From contig NZ_CP097289.1 in NCBI RefSeq assembly GCF_023498005.1, positions 2,666,001-2,730,000 of the forward strand: a DNA stretch of 64,000 bases, given 5' to 3'. Position numbers and translations under genes: made by a program. Shown piece by piece: positions 47,677 through 57,136 of the stretch. How positions within the stretch are numbered: position 1 is the first letter of the stretch; each line of letters starts with the position of its first letter. This DNA is from Streptomyces durmitorensis. GTDB taxonomy: Bacteria > Actinomycetota > Actinomycetes > Streptomycetales > Streptomycetaceae. The notes beneath the pieces were generated by a model. That model saw nothing but the letters and a program-made list of their open reading frames with translations. It was not told the DNA's origin and did no database searches.

Positions 47677-50219
47677 GAGGTGGCCTGGGCGGAGAGATCA
47701 GGCACGGTCGGCGGTGTGCCCGCCGCCGCCCGCAGGGTGAGGACCATGGTGAGACCGCCTCCGGGGGTGTCCTCCGCCTCGAGCGTGCCGCCCATGGACT
47801 CGACGAAGCCGCGTGCGACCGCGAGGCCGAGTCCCACGCCGGCGCCGCGCGGAGCGTCACCGTAGCGCTGGAAAGGCTCGAAGATGCGGTCCTTGGCCGC
47901 TTCCGGGACACCCGGGCCGCGGTCCACGACGCGCAGTTCGACGCGGTCGCCGAGCGTGCTCGCGGAGACCAGGACCGGTTCGGCGTCGGGGCTGTACTTG
48001 ACCGCGTTCTCGACGATGTTGGCGACGGCCCGCTCCAGGAGGCCCTTGTCGACGGTGACCATGGGCAGCGTCTCGGGGATGTCGAGGTCCGCGCTGCCGT
48101 CGGGGACACCGCCGAGCGCCATCGGGACGACCTCGTCGAGGTCGATCTCGCGGATCAGCGGGCTGACGGTGCCGGTCTGCAGGCGGGACATGTCCAGGAG
48201 ATTGCCGACCAGATGGTCCAGGCGGTCGGCGCCGTCCTCGATGCCTTCGAGGAGCTCGGCCTGGTCCTCCTCGGACCAGGACACGTCGTCGGAGCGCAGG
48301 GACGAGACGGCGGCCTTGATGCCCGCGAGAGGCGTACGCAGGTCATGGCTGACGGCGGCGAGCAGCGCGGTGCGGATGCGGTTGCCCTCGGCGAGGGTGC
48401 GGGCCTGCTGCGCCTCGCCCTGGAGGCGCTGGCGGTCCAGGACCACGGCGGCCTGCGCGGCGAACGCGGCGAGCACCCGGCGGTCCTCGGCGGGCAGGAC
48501 CCGGCCGGACAGGGCGAGCGCCATGTGGTCGCCGACCGGCATGTCCACGTCCGCGTCCTCGGGGCGTTGGAGGGTACGGCCCTCGCCGACCCGCCCTGCG
48601 CAGGTCCAGGGGGCGACGTCGCTCTCACGCTCCAGGAGGGCCACGGAGTCCATGCTGAAGGTCTCGCGTACGCGTTCCAGGAGGGCGTCCAGGCTCGTCT
48701 CACCGCGCAGCACGCTGCCCGCGAGGAAGGAGAGTATTTCCGACTCCGCGCGCAGCCGGGCGGCCTGGTGGGTGCGGCGGGCGGCGAGGTCCACCACGGA
48801 GGCGACGGAGATCGCGACGCCCACGAAGACGATGATCGCGACGATGTTCTTGGAGTTGGAGACCGTCCACAGGTGCAGGGGTGGCGTGAAGTAGTAGTTC
48901 AGGAGCAGCGAGCCGAAGGCCGCCGACGCCAGGGCCGGCAGCAGCCCGCCCAGCAGTGCGGCGGCGACGGTGAGCGTCAGGAACAGGAGCATGTCGTTGG
49001 CGAGACCCAGGTCCGCGTCGACGTGGGTCAGGAGCAGCGTCAGGAGCGCCGGGCCGCCGACGCCCACCAGCCAGCCCCAGATGCTCCGGGACCGTCCGAG
49101 CCGTGCCCCGCGCGCCACGGGCAGGCCGCGGCCCTTGGCGACCTCGTCGTGCGTGACGATGTGGACGTCCAGGTCGGGGCCCGACTCACGGGCGACCGTC
49201 GCGCCGACTCCGGGTCCGAAGATGTACTGCCACGTCTTGCGGCGCGAGGAGCCGAGGACGATCTGGGTGGCGTTGACGCCGCGGGCGAAGTCGAGCAGGG
49301 CCGCCGGTATGTCGTCGCCGATGACGTGGTGGAAGGTGCCGCCCAGGTCTTCCACGAGGGTGCGCTGGACGGCGAGTTCCTTGGGGGATGCCGCGGTCAG
49401 GCCGTCGCTGCGGGCGATGTACACGGCGAGGATCTCGCTGCCGGAGCCCTTGGCGGCCATCCGGGACGCGCGGCGGATGAGCGTACGGCCCTCGGGGCCG
49501 CCGGTGAGGCCGACGGCGATGCGCTCGCGGGCCTGCCAGGTGGAGCGGATGTCGTGCTCGCCGCGGTACTGCTGGAGGTATTCGTCGACCCGGTCGGCGA
49601 CCCAGAGCAGCGCGAGCTCGCGCAGGGCGGTGAGGTTGCCAGGCCGGAAGTAGTTGGACAGGGCCGCGTCCACCCGGTCGGACTTGTAGATGTTGCCGTG
49701 CGCCATGCGGCGGCGCAGCGCCTGGGGCGACATGTCGACGAGCTCGATCTGGTCCGCGCGCCGCACCACTTCGTCCGGCACGGTCTCGCGCTGGCGCACG
49801 CCGGTGATCGACTCGACGACGTCGCCCAGGGACTCCAGGTGCTGGATGTTCACGGTCGACACGACGTCGATGCCGGCGGCGAGGAGTTCCTCGACGTCCT
49901 GCCAGCGCTTGGCGTTGCGGGAGCCGGGGACATTGGTGTGCGCCAGTTCGTCCACCAGGGCGACGGCGGGCGCCCGCTCCAGGACGGCGTCGACGTCCAT
50001 CTCGGTGAACAGGGTGCCTCGGTAGTCCAGGGCCTTGCGGGGCACCTGCTCCAGGCCGTGCAGCATCACCTCGGTGCGCGGCCTGTCGTGGTGCTCCACG
50101 AAGGCCACGACGCAGTCGGTGCCGCGCTCGATGCGGCGGTGCGCCTCGGACAGCATCGCGTACGTCTTGCCGACGCCCGGTGCCGAACCGAGGTATATCC
50201 GAAGCTTGCCGCGTGCCAT
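47673..50219 (-). CDS. kdpD: KdpD osmosensitive potassium-channel histidine kinase
   Basis: An 848-residue KdpD. The N-terminal KdpD domain has P-loop GSAPGVGKT (11-19), then a UspA-like domain (about 215-345), four membrane helices (about 365-470), a GAF-like domain, a HisKA box AVSHDLRTPL (near 625) and an ATPase domain with NIVENAVKYSPD and DRGPGVPE. It senses low potassium or osmotic state. ATG 50219 (MARGKLRIYLG) chosen over the longer ORF. kdpE follows by ATGA overlap. The kdpABC genes lie about 10 kb away, not next to it. Confidence 0.95.
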   Translation of the reverse strand: MARGKLRIYLGSAPGVGKTYAMLSEAHRRIERGTDCVVAFVEHHDRPRTEVMLHGLEQVPRKALDYRGTLFTEMDVDAVLERAPAVALVDELAHTNVPGSRNAKRWQDVEELLAAGIDVVSTVNIQHLESLGDVVESITGVRQRETVPDEVVRRADQIELVDMSPQALRRRMAHGNIYKSDRVDAALSNYFRPGNLTALRELALLWVADRVDEYLQQYRGEHDIRSTWQARERIAVGLTGGPEGRTLIRRASRMAAKGSGSEILAVYIARSDGLTAASPKELAVQRTLVEDLGGTFHHVIGDDIPAALLDFARGVNATQIVLGSSRRKTWQYIFGPGVGATVARESGPDLDVHIVTHDEVAKGRGLPVARGARLGRSRSIWGWLVGVGGPALLTLLLTHVDADLGLANDMLLFLTLTVAAALLGGLLPALASAAFGSLLLNYYFTPPLHLWTVSNSKNIVAIIVFVGVAISVASVVDLAARRTHQAARLRAESEILSFLAGSVLRGETSLDALLERVRETFSMDSVALLERESDVAPWTCAGRVGEGRTLQRPEDADVDMPVGDHMALALSGRVLPAEDRRVLAAFAAQAAVVLDRQRLQGEAQQARTLAEGNRIRTALLAAVSHDLRTPLAGIKAAVSSLRSDDVSWSEEDQAELLEGIEDGADRLDHLVGNLLDMSRLQTGTVSPLIREIDLDEVVPMALGGVPDGSADLDIPETLPMVTVDKGLLERAVANIVENAVKYSPDAEPVLVSASTLGDRVELRVVDRGPGVPEAAKDRIFEPFQRYGDAPRGAGVGLGLAVARGFVESMGGTLEAEDTPGGGLTMVLTLRAAAGTPPTVPDLSAQATS

Positions 50220-50382
50220 GGCCCCATTGTCTTCCCGAAACTGCTCTGTACGCAGCGTCGACCTTACGGCCAACAATTTCCGCAAATCGGACGAGGGTGC
50301 GTGGGAGGGCGCTCTTTGACGCAACCCTGATGTGACCGGTCGACGGGGCAGGCCGAAGCCCTGCCACGGGAAGCGCGGGCGA

Positions 50383-51063
50383 TCAGCGCTCCACGATCTC
50401 GCCGTCGCTCAGCTCCAGGACCCGGTCGGCGAGGTCGAGCAGCGCCGCGTCGTGCGTGGCGACCAGGGCGGTGACGCCCTCGCCGCGGACGACGGCGCGC
50501 AGCAGTTCCATGACCGCGAGCCCGGTCTCGGCGTCCAGCTGCCCGGTGGGCTCGTCCGCGATGAGCAGGGAGGGCTTGTTGGCGAGCGCGCGGGCGATCG
50601 CCACCCGCTGCTGCTGGCCTCCGGAGAGCTCGCCGGGCCGCTGCTCGGCATGGTCGGCGAGGCCGACGAGGGCGAGCAGCAGCGCGACGCGCTCCTCGCG
50701 CTCACGGGGGTCGGTCTTGCGCAGCCGCAGGGGCACGCCGACGTTCTCGGCGGCGGTGAGGATCGGGATGAGTCCGAAGGACTGGAAGATGAAGCCGACG
50801 TGGTCGCGGCGCAGCTCCAGGAGGCCGCTCTCGCCGAGGCCCGCGAGTTCGAGCCCTTCGACGGTGATCTTCCCGGCGTCCGGGGTGTCGAGTCCGCCGA
50901 CGAGATTGAGCAGGGTGGTCTTGCCGGATCCCGACCGCCCCTTCAGGGCGACCAGCTCACCGCGCGGGACGGCGAAGGAGACGCCGCGCAGGGCGTGCAC
51001 GGCGGACGCGCCGCTGCCGTACGTCCGGTGCAGGTCCTCGACGACGACCGCGCTCCGTGCCAT
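50383..51063 (-). CDS. ABC transporter ATP-binding protein (MacB/LolD type)
   Basis: A 226-residue ATPase: Walker A GRSGSGKTT, Q-loop FQSFGLIP, signature LSGGQQQRVAIARAL, Walker B LLIADEPTGQLD and a switch histidine in VATHD. LolD/MacB-type subunits work with FtsX-like permeases. The two such permease genes lie upstream on the same strand, separated by another ATPase and an enzyme gene, so the pairing is uncertain. Confidence 0.92.
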   Translation of the reverse strand: MARSAVVVEDLHRTYGSGASAVHALRGVSFAVPRGELVALKGRSGSGKTTLLNLVGGLDTPDAGKITVEGLELAGLGESGLLELRRDHVGFIFQSFGLIPILTAAENVGVPLRLRKTDPREREERVALLLALVGLADHAEQRPGELSGGQQQRVAIARALANKPSLLIADEPTGQLDAETGLAVMELLRAVVRGEGVTALVATHDAALLDLADRVLELSDGEIVER

Positions 51064-51147
51064 GGCCCCTCCCTCAGATCCCCCGTACGGCCCTGTTGGG
51101 CCGGGCGCCAGTATGGTCACGGCACGCCCGGCCCAACAAGGTCCGCA

Positions 51148-52386
51148 TCAGCCGGGATTGTCCGCGTGGGTCAGGGTCTCCCAGGCGACGAACAGGTTGT
51201 TGGAACCTGCCGGGCGCTTCTGCTCGGTGAGCTTCTGGGTGTTGCTCATGGCGTGGCCGAGGCGGTTGTGGAGCGCGTTGTAGCCGACCTCGGTGACGGG
51301 CCCGAGGCCCCGGTGGACCGAGCCGCCGCAGAGCGAGCTCGGCGGGGCCTCGCCCAGTTCGTACTTGGCGTGGAATCCGAGCCCTTGGCGCAGCCGCTCG
51401 CCGACGTCCGTCTTGTAGAGGTCATCGCCCTGGATGCGGCTGGTCTCGGCGACGTGGGAGATCGCGGAGAGCCCGTATCCGGTGTGGGTGAAGTCGCGGC
51501 ACGTCTCCTGGGTGAGCCCGGTGGTGAAGGTGCCCTGTCCCTGCCAGTACTTGACGATCTTGGCGCGGGTGTCCAGGTTCTGGCTGGGCACGGTCTTGGG
51601 CAGATCGCCGTCGGAGGCGAGGTAGACGTAGGCGGCGGTGCGCGTGCGGAACTTCGCCATCGCCTTGTCGTAGGACCCCTTGTCCTCGATGAAGACGGAG
51701 ATGCCGATGGCGGCCTCCATCATCGACAGCTCCCAGTTGCCGTTGGAGTGGGAGCCGTTGATGATCTCGGGCAGGTAGACGTTGCGCAGCATCGTCGCGA
51801 AGCGGCCCGAGTTGCCCCAGCCGCCGGTGTACGTGTGCTTGATGATCTCGGCGGCCCTGGGCCAGGACGACCCCGCCCAGCCGGTCTGCAGCGGGGCGTT
51901 GCTGTTGGTGTGGTCCTTGATGGTGCCGGACCAGGCGTCCATCAGCTCGATGGACTTCTTTGCGTAGCGCTCGTCACGGGTGAAGTACCAGGCGAGTGCC
52001 GTGGTGTACGCGGCTGTCGCGTCCTCGCGCTCGTCGGTGCAGCCGTAGTTGGGGTCCGAATAGGAGCCGCACTCGACGACCGCGCGGGGCTTGGGCGTGC
52101 GGGACAGGGAGGCGTACTTGCTCCCCATCATCTGGTCGTACGCGCCCTTCCAGGGCTGAGCGCCTGCGTTGACCTTCTCCCTGGTGAAGTCCAACTGGCC
52201 GCGGGAGACGGTGACTCCGGGGTGCGCGAAGGTGCTGGGTGCCGCGTCGGCGCGCTCGGCGCCGGGCCAGGCGATGAGGGCGGCGACCAGGGCGGTCACC
52301 ACGGTGGCGAGGGTCGCGAGGACTGCCGTGCGGGGTCTGCGGTGGTGGCGCACGGGTGTGGGGGTGTCAGCCATGCGAAGGGCCAT
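51148..52386 (-). CDS. Secreted alginate-lyase-family protein
   Basis: About 412 residues. A Sec-type signal sequence (basic HHRRPR, hydrophobic AVLATLATVVTALVAALIAW, ADAAP cleavage region) is followed by an (alpha/alpha)-barrel of the alginate lyase family: SGTIKDHTNSNAPLQTGWAGSSWPRAAEIIKHTY and HSNGNWELSMMEAAIGI, where N and W near 240 belong to the conserved NWE. Enzymes of this fold cleave uronic-acid polysaccharides by beta-elimination; the substrate is not certain. ATG 52386, or 52374 four codons later. It is flanked by ABC genes but needs no link with them. Confidence 0.82.
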   Translation of the reverse strand: MALRMADTPTPVRHHRRPRTAVLATLATVVTALVAALIAWPGAERADAAPSTFAHPGVTVSRGQLDFTREKVNAGAQPWKGAYDQMMGSKYASLSRTPKPRAVVECGSYSDPNYGCTDEREDATAAYTTALAWYFTRDERYAKKSIELMDAWSGTIKDHTNSNAPLQTGWAGSSWPRAAEIIKHTYTGGWGNSGRFATMLRNVYLPEIINGSHSNGNWELSMMEAAIGISVFIEDKGSYDKAMAKFRTRTAAYVYLASDGDLPKTVPSQNLDTRAKIVKYWQGQGTFTTGLTQETCRDFTHTGYGLSAISHVAETSRIQGDDLYKTDVGERLRQGLGFHAKYELGEAPPSSLCGGSVHRGLGPVTEVGYNALHNRLGHAMSNTQKLTEQKRPAGSNNLFVAWETLTHADNPG

Positions 52387-52524
52387 CCATTCTCGTATGT
52401 GAACTTCAAGTGCCTTTCTGAACATGCGTGTTGGCCCGAGACCATAGGTACGGACCATGCTTGCGTCAAGGCGTGAAGTCAGAGGTTCCCTGCACGAGAA
52501 TTCACCGGACGGCGGAGCTCCTGC

Positions 52525-53445
52525 TCAGGGACCGGCCGGGGATGAATCCGGCCCCTCGCCCCAGACGCCGATGTGATCCGGCTCCTCCGTGAGCCGCACA
52601 CGTCCGCGCAGCCCATAGCGCTCCACGTAGTCGCGCGGCAGCTGCAACCGTCCGGCCCGGTCCAGAACCGTGAACTCCTCCCCCGCACCGCCCTGTTCGC
52701 GCAGCGTCTCCGTGGACGTACGTCCGTCCCGGATGCGCACCGTGCGGCGGACCTGCCCGGAGACGAGCGGATCGTGCGTGACGACCAGGACGGTCGCGCC
52801 GAGTTCCTCATTGGCGCGGCGAAGCGCCGCGAACACCTCCTCGCCGCTGGCCGTGTCCAGCTCCCCGGTGGGCTCGTCGGCGAGCAGCACGCGCGGGGCG
52901 TTGGCGGAGGCGACCGCCACGGCGATGCGCTGCTGTTCGCCGCCGGACAGCTCGGCGGGCCGCCGGTCGCGGCAGTACGCGACACCGAGCACGCCGAGCA
53001 GTTCGGCGGCCCGTGCCGCGCGCTCGCGACGGGGCACGCGCGCGTACTTCATCGGCAGCGCGACGTTCTCCAGGGCGGTGAGGTACGGCAGCAGATTGCG
53101 TCCGGTCTGCTGCCACACGAACCCGACGGTGTTCCTGCGGTAGCCGAGGCGCTCGCGGCGCCCCATGGAGAGCAGGTCGTGCCCGGCGACCTTCGCCCGC
53201 CCCGCGGTCGGCAGGTCGAGCCCCGAAAGGATCGACAGGAGGGTGGACTTGCCGGACCCGGACGCGCCCACGAGCGCCACGCACTCCCCTTCGCCGACCA
53301 CCAGGTCGAGCCCCTGGAGGGCCTGCACCTCCACCTTGTCGGTGCGATAGACGCGTACGAGGTTGTCGCAGACGACAAGACCCTCCTCCCCCGTGCGGCG
53401 GCGCGCGGCGTTCGCGCGGGCCTCCAGATCGGCGAGCTCAGTCAT
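52525..53445 (-). CDS. ABC transporter ATP-binding protein with AbrB-like C-terminal extension
   Basis: A 306-residue protein. Residues 20-240 are a LolD/MacB-type ATPase: Walker A GASGSGKST, Q-loop WQQTGRN, signature LSGGEQQRIAVAVA, Walker B LLADEPTGELD and VTHD. Residues about 255-300 (EEFTVLDRAGRLQLPRDYVERYGLRGRVRL) resemble an AbrB/SpoVT swapped-hairpin half. This is an unusual tail that may serve dimerisation or DNA binding. The ATG at 53445 overlaps the permease stop, so it is the partner of that permease. Confidence 0.9.
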   Translation of the reverse strand: MTELADLEARANAARRRTGEEGLVVCDNLVRVYRTDKVEVQALQGLDLVVGEGECVALVGASGSGKSTLLSILSGLDLPTAGRAKVAGHDLLSMGRRERLGYRRNTVGFVWQQTGRNLLPYLTALENVALPMKYARVPRRERAARAAELLGVLGVAYCRDRRPAELSGGEQQRIAVAVASANAPRVLLADEPTGELDTASGEEVFAALRRANEELGATVLVVTHDPLVSGQVRRTVRIRDGRTSTETLREQGGAGEEFTVLDRAGRLQLPRDYVERYGLRGRVRLTEEPDHIGVWGEGPDSSPAGP

Positions 53446-56152
53446 CGTTCCTCCCCAGTCGCAGTACGGCTCCAAGGCCCCGCCGCCGCCCCAGCCAGGT
53501 CTCCAGGCCCACGGCCGCGGCCACCAGGGCGAGGGTTCCCGCGGACAGCGCCGCGGTGAACAGCGCGTCCGTGCGCAGGACGGGCGCTGTGGGCCCGCCG
53601 GTGAACTCCCGCAGGTCGAGGGCGGGTCCGAGCAGTCCGGGCAGCGTCAGGCCGAGCGCCACGCCGCCGGCCACGGCCGCGAGCACCAGGGGCAGCAGCT
53701 GGAGCAGATGCAGCCCGGCGGTGGCCCGGCCGCCGAGCCCCAGGGTGCGCAGGCGGGCGGTGGTGGTGCCACGTGCGGGGGCGGACAGCAGGAGTTCGAG
53801 CACGAGGGCGAGCAGCGCGAGGAGCACGGCCAGGGCGGTGCAGGCGGTGTGCGCGGCGGTCACAGCAGCGGTCAGACCGTCCTCGTCGGCCTCGGCCTGC
53901 TCCTCGGCACGGATGCGCAGCTCTCCCGTGGCGGCGCCGGGTGCGGTGCGCGGGACGACGGAACGCAGCTCCCTGACGTCCAGATGGGGGCCGTAGAGAA
54001 GCAGGGCGGACGCCTCGAACTCACTCGCGCCGAAGGCCTTGAGGTCGCGGTTGTCGGCGAGCAGGAGGTGCTCCCTGGCCTCGGTGGCGGTGCCCACGGG
54101 GCCGAGTGCGGGATCGCGCCGCACGTCTTCGGGGAGGGCGCCCACGACGCGCAGGCGCCGCTCCTTGCCGTGCACGGTGATGGTCAGCACGTCCCCCGTG
54201 TCGGCCGCGTCGGCCAGCACCCGGATGTCACCGCCCCGTGCCGTCCCCTCGCTGAGCCCGGCGTCCCGCAGGGCGCGGCCGGCGGCCGAACTCCCCTCCA
54301 CGGAACGCAACTTCGCGCCGTCGACGCCCACCAGGCTCGCGACCCCGTACCGCCCACCGTCCGTGGCGCTCACCGGATCGACCCGCATCTGCCGCACCGC
54401 CACGGTCTCCCGCACGCCACGCGCGCGTGCCAGGCGCCCGGCGGTGCCGGGGTCGCGCCCCACTCCCAGGAAGGAGGCATCGGCGCCCACCCGCCAGGCG
54501 GCGGCATCCCGCCGCCCTTCCGCCAGCGTCCCGGAGACCAGACCGCCGAACACGGCACCCGCCAGGGTCACCACCAGGACGAGCAGCGCGAGCGCGCGGG
54601 CGGGGGCCTCCTTGGCGGCGCGGGAGAGCGCGATGAGGGCCACGGCTCCGCGGCCACGGGCGGCCCAGCGCGCGAGGAGGCGCACCGGCAAGGGGTAGAG
54701 GCGCACGAGGACCACGACCGTGGCGAGCCCGAGCAGCACGGGCACGGCCGCGAGCAGCGGATCGCCTCCCGCGCCGCCCGTCGTCCCACGGGCCCGCAGC
54801 GCGAGGACACCGGCCAGAGCGACGGCCACCACGCCCGCCTCGGCGACGACTCGGCGCCCGCCGCCCGCCGCCCTGTCCCGCAGCAGCGCCCGGTCCCGCA
54901 CGGCCCACCAGGTCAGCAGGGGCAGCACAAGCCACGCGCCCACGGCGACGAGCAGCCCTCGCCCGTACGCGGACGAGGCGTCCGGAAGCACCGATGCGAC
55001 CGCGCAGCCGCCGCCGAACCCCAGCGCCACCGCGGGCGCGGTCCGCGCGGCACGCCCCAGGGCGATCCCCGGAGCCGATGCCCCGCGCGCGCGTTGCAGC
55101 CGATGGACGTCGAGCCCACGCCGTACGGACAGCAGGGCGCCGACCACCACGGCAGCGAGGCCGACCGCCGTCACCGAGGCGAGCGCGAAGGAGATCACGA
55201 CACTGCCCTGCCGCCACTGCCGCTGGAACTCGCGCAGGGCGTCCGGCAGTTCGGTGGCGGTCTCCGACTCCGTGGCGGGATGCGAGCCGAGGGCGCAGTA
55301 CATCCCGCCCCCGAAGCCGCCAGCCCCTCCGCCACACGTGACGCCCCGCACGGACTCCGGGTAACGGAGCATGAGGCGCTCGAAGTCGCGCTGCCCCTGG
55401 TCGCCGACGAAGCGGGCCGCGTCATCGCCGAGGTCGAGCCGCATGCCCCAGATCACGGTGAGATCGGCGCCCGACTGCTGCTGCAGCACTTCGACGCCGC
55501 GCGGCGCGAGCAGAGCACCGGCGTACACGGCCGCGCCGCTACGGGGATCCCGTGCCGTGCGGGCGAGCAGAGGCTGCTCACGCCAGAGCCGCCGCTCGCC
55601 GTCGGCGGCGTAGAACCCGACCACCCGTGCCGGTGCGTCCACCCTCTCCAACGCGCCGGGCCCGAGCCGGAGTTCCTGCCCGAGCCGCAGCTTCAGCGCG
55701 TCGCGGGTACGGGTGGAGACGGCGATCTCCACGACGCGTCCCCGCGCGGCGGGGGGCCGTCCGGCGGCGTACGCGGTACGGGGCGGGGCGTCGGATGCGT
55801 ACACCAGCGACAGAGTGGTGCCGTCGCCGGTCCGTACGTTGGGCAGGGCGATCCGGGTGGAGTCGCGCGGGAGGTCGCCGCGCAGGGCGGTGGGCGCGGC
55901 GTTTTCGACCACGGTGGACAACCGCCGCAGCTCACCGCCCAGCGAGCCACCGCCCCCGCCCCTCTCCACCTCAGGCCCGAACCGCACCCGGTGCGTAACT
56001 CCAGGAGCATCCCTCTGCACCTGCTCAAGCCGCGACTCCAAGGCACCCCCGGCAGCCCGCTCAAGCACTCCGGGCCCGCCCACCGCCAGCCCACAAAGCA
56101 CAAACACCAGCCCGGCAAGCGCCCCAAGGAGCCCCAACTCCCCACGCCTCAC
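53438..56152 (-). CDS. FtsX/MacB-like ABC permease
   Basis: About 904 residues. A first membrane helix (8-30) and a large extracytoplasmic domain (35-280) precede four-helix FtsX modules around 310-600 and at the C-terminus (780-895). It forms an exporter or lipoprotein-release-type complex with the overlapping downstream ATPase. GTG 56152, with GGAGGGGGG directly upstream, fits best; a TTG at 56173 extends the frame. Upstream lies a repeat-filled spacer and a second, similar permease gene. Confidence 0.87.
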   Translation of the reverse strand: MRRGELGLLGALAGLVFVLCGLAVGGPGVLERAAGGALESRLEQVQRDAPGVTHRVRFGPEVERGGGGGSLGGELRRLSTVVENAAPTALRGDLPRDSTRIALPNVRTGDGTTLSLVYASDAPPRTAYAAGRPPAARGRVVEIAVSTRTRDALKLRLGQELRLGPGALERVDAPARVVGFYAADGERRLWREQPLLARTARDPRSGAAVYAGALLAPRGVEVLQQQSGADLTVIWGMRLDLGDDAARFVGDQGQRDFERLMLRYPESVRGVTCGGGAGGFGGGMYCALGSHPATESETATELPDALREFQRQWRQGSVVISFALASVTAVGLAAVVVGALLSVRRGLDVHRLQRARGASAPGIALGRAARTAPAVALGFGGGCAVASVLPDASSAYGRGLLVAVGAWLVLPLLTWWAVRDRALLRDRAAGGGRRVVAEAGVVAVALAGVLALRARGTTGGAGGDPLLAAVPVLLGLATVVVLVRLYPLPVRLLARWAARGRGAVALIALSRAAKEAPARALALLVLVVTLAGAVFGGLVSGTLAEGRRDAAAWRVGADASFLGVGRDPGTAGRLARARGVRETVAVRQMRVDPVSATDGGRYGVASLVGVDGAKLRSVEGSSAAGRALRDAGLSEGTARGGDIRVLADAADTGDVLTITVHGKERRLRVVGALPEDVRRDPALGPVGTATEAREHLLLADNRDLKAFGASEFEASALLLYGPHLDVRELRSVVPRTAPGAATGELRIRAEEQAEADEDGLTAAVTAAHTACTALAVLLALLALVLELLLSAPARGTTTARLRTLGLGGRATAGLHLLQLLPLVLAAVAGGVALGLTLPGLLGPALDLREFTGGPTAPVLRTDALFTAALSAGTLALVAAAVGLETWLGRRRGLGAVLRLGRNDD

Positions 56153-56272
56153 AAGCCCCCCTCCCCCCAACACGACCCCAGCTTCACAAGCAACCTCCCC
56201 CGTTCACCCGACACCCCCTGCCCCGCCCACTCCCCGCATCCCCCGAACGAACAAGCCTTTCCCGCCCACCCG

Positions 56273-56408
56273 CCCGATTGCCCCGCGGGTGCGAAGGGTG
56301 AGTGGGGGCGGGGCTTCGCGTCGCCGGTGGGCGGGGCGGTCCCGATTGCCCCGCGGGTGCGAAGGGTGAGTGGGGGCGGGGCTTCGCGTCGCCGGTGGGC
56401 GGGGCGGT
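56273..56408. repeat. 68-bp tandem duplication
   Basis: Two identical consecutive copies, 56273-56340 and 56341-56408, beginning CCCGATTGCCCCGCGGG. They lie between the two permease genes. Confidence 0.9.
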
Positions 56409-56438
56409 ACGGACTGGGTGGGTGGGCAGCGCGTACAG

Positions 56439-56700
56439 CAGCGGAGACGGGTAGAGGCGAGGGCTCCACATCCCTGGCGCGCGGGATCGACACGAACCGG
56501 GTGGGCAAGCAACACGTACAACAGCGGAGACGAGTAGAGGCAGCGGCTCCACATCCCCAGCGCGCGGGATCGACACGAACCGGGTGGGTGAGCAACACGT
56601 ACAACAGCGGAGACGAGTAGAGGCGCGAGCTCCACATCCCCAGCGCGCGGGATCGACACAAAGCGGGCGGGTGAGCAACAGATACAACAGCGGAGGTGAA
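56439..56700. repeat. 83-bp tandem repeat, three copies plus a partial fourth
   Basis: Units start at 56439, 56522, 56605 and 56688, exactly 83 bases apart, each with CAGCGGAGACGAGTAGAGGC at its start and GGGATCGACACGAACCGG near its middle. Copies differ at several positions. The fourth copy breaks off after about 12 bases. Confidence 0.9.
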
Positions 56701-56783
56701 AGGGAGACGTATAGGCCGGCGGGGGATCCCACGGGAGCCCGGGTCCCACGCGCCCGCAGCCGGCAGCGCTCGCGAGGGGACGT

Positions 56784-56875
56784 GCCGGTATGTCCGCCCG
56801 GAGCACGGTTCGCGGCACTCCAGCAGCGAAGCAACCCAGCGGCCACCGGACGATAGCGAGGACGGACATACCGGC
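56784..56875. repeat. 13-bp perfect inverted repeat with a 66-base gap
   Basis: GCCGGTATGTCCG (56784-56796) and CGGACATACCGGC (56863-56875). They could form a long stem or two half-sites; function unknown. Confidence 0.7.
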
Positions 56876-56934
56876 GCGGCCCCGCCCCCACAGACGAACC
56901 AGCCCCGCAGCAGCACCGCCTCCGCAGCCGGCCA

Positions 56935-57087
56935 CACACCCAAGCCGGGGCCACACCCAAGCCAAGGCCACACCCAAGCCGCGACCACACCCAAACCAAG
57001 GCCACACCCAAGCCGCGACCACACCCAAGCCAAGGCCGCACCCAAGCCAAGGCCGCACCCAAGCCGCGACCACACCCAAGCCAAGGC
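56935..57087. repeat. 17-bp tandem array, nine copies
   Basis: Nine consecutive 17-base units of the form CACACCCAAGCC-N4-C; N4 alternates mainly between AAGG and GCGA. The array lies 50 bases beyond the stop of the frameshifted permease gene. Confidence 0.9.
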
Positions 57088-57136
57088 CGCACCAAACCCA
57101 GCCCCGCCCCAGCCCCGCAGGGCCCCGCAGGGCCCC

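Noticed and set aside
56935..57087. 17-bp array considered as a CRISPR
   Set aside because: Units are only 17 bases, directly abutting with no unique spacers, and there are no cas genes nearby.
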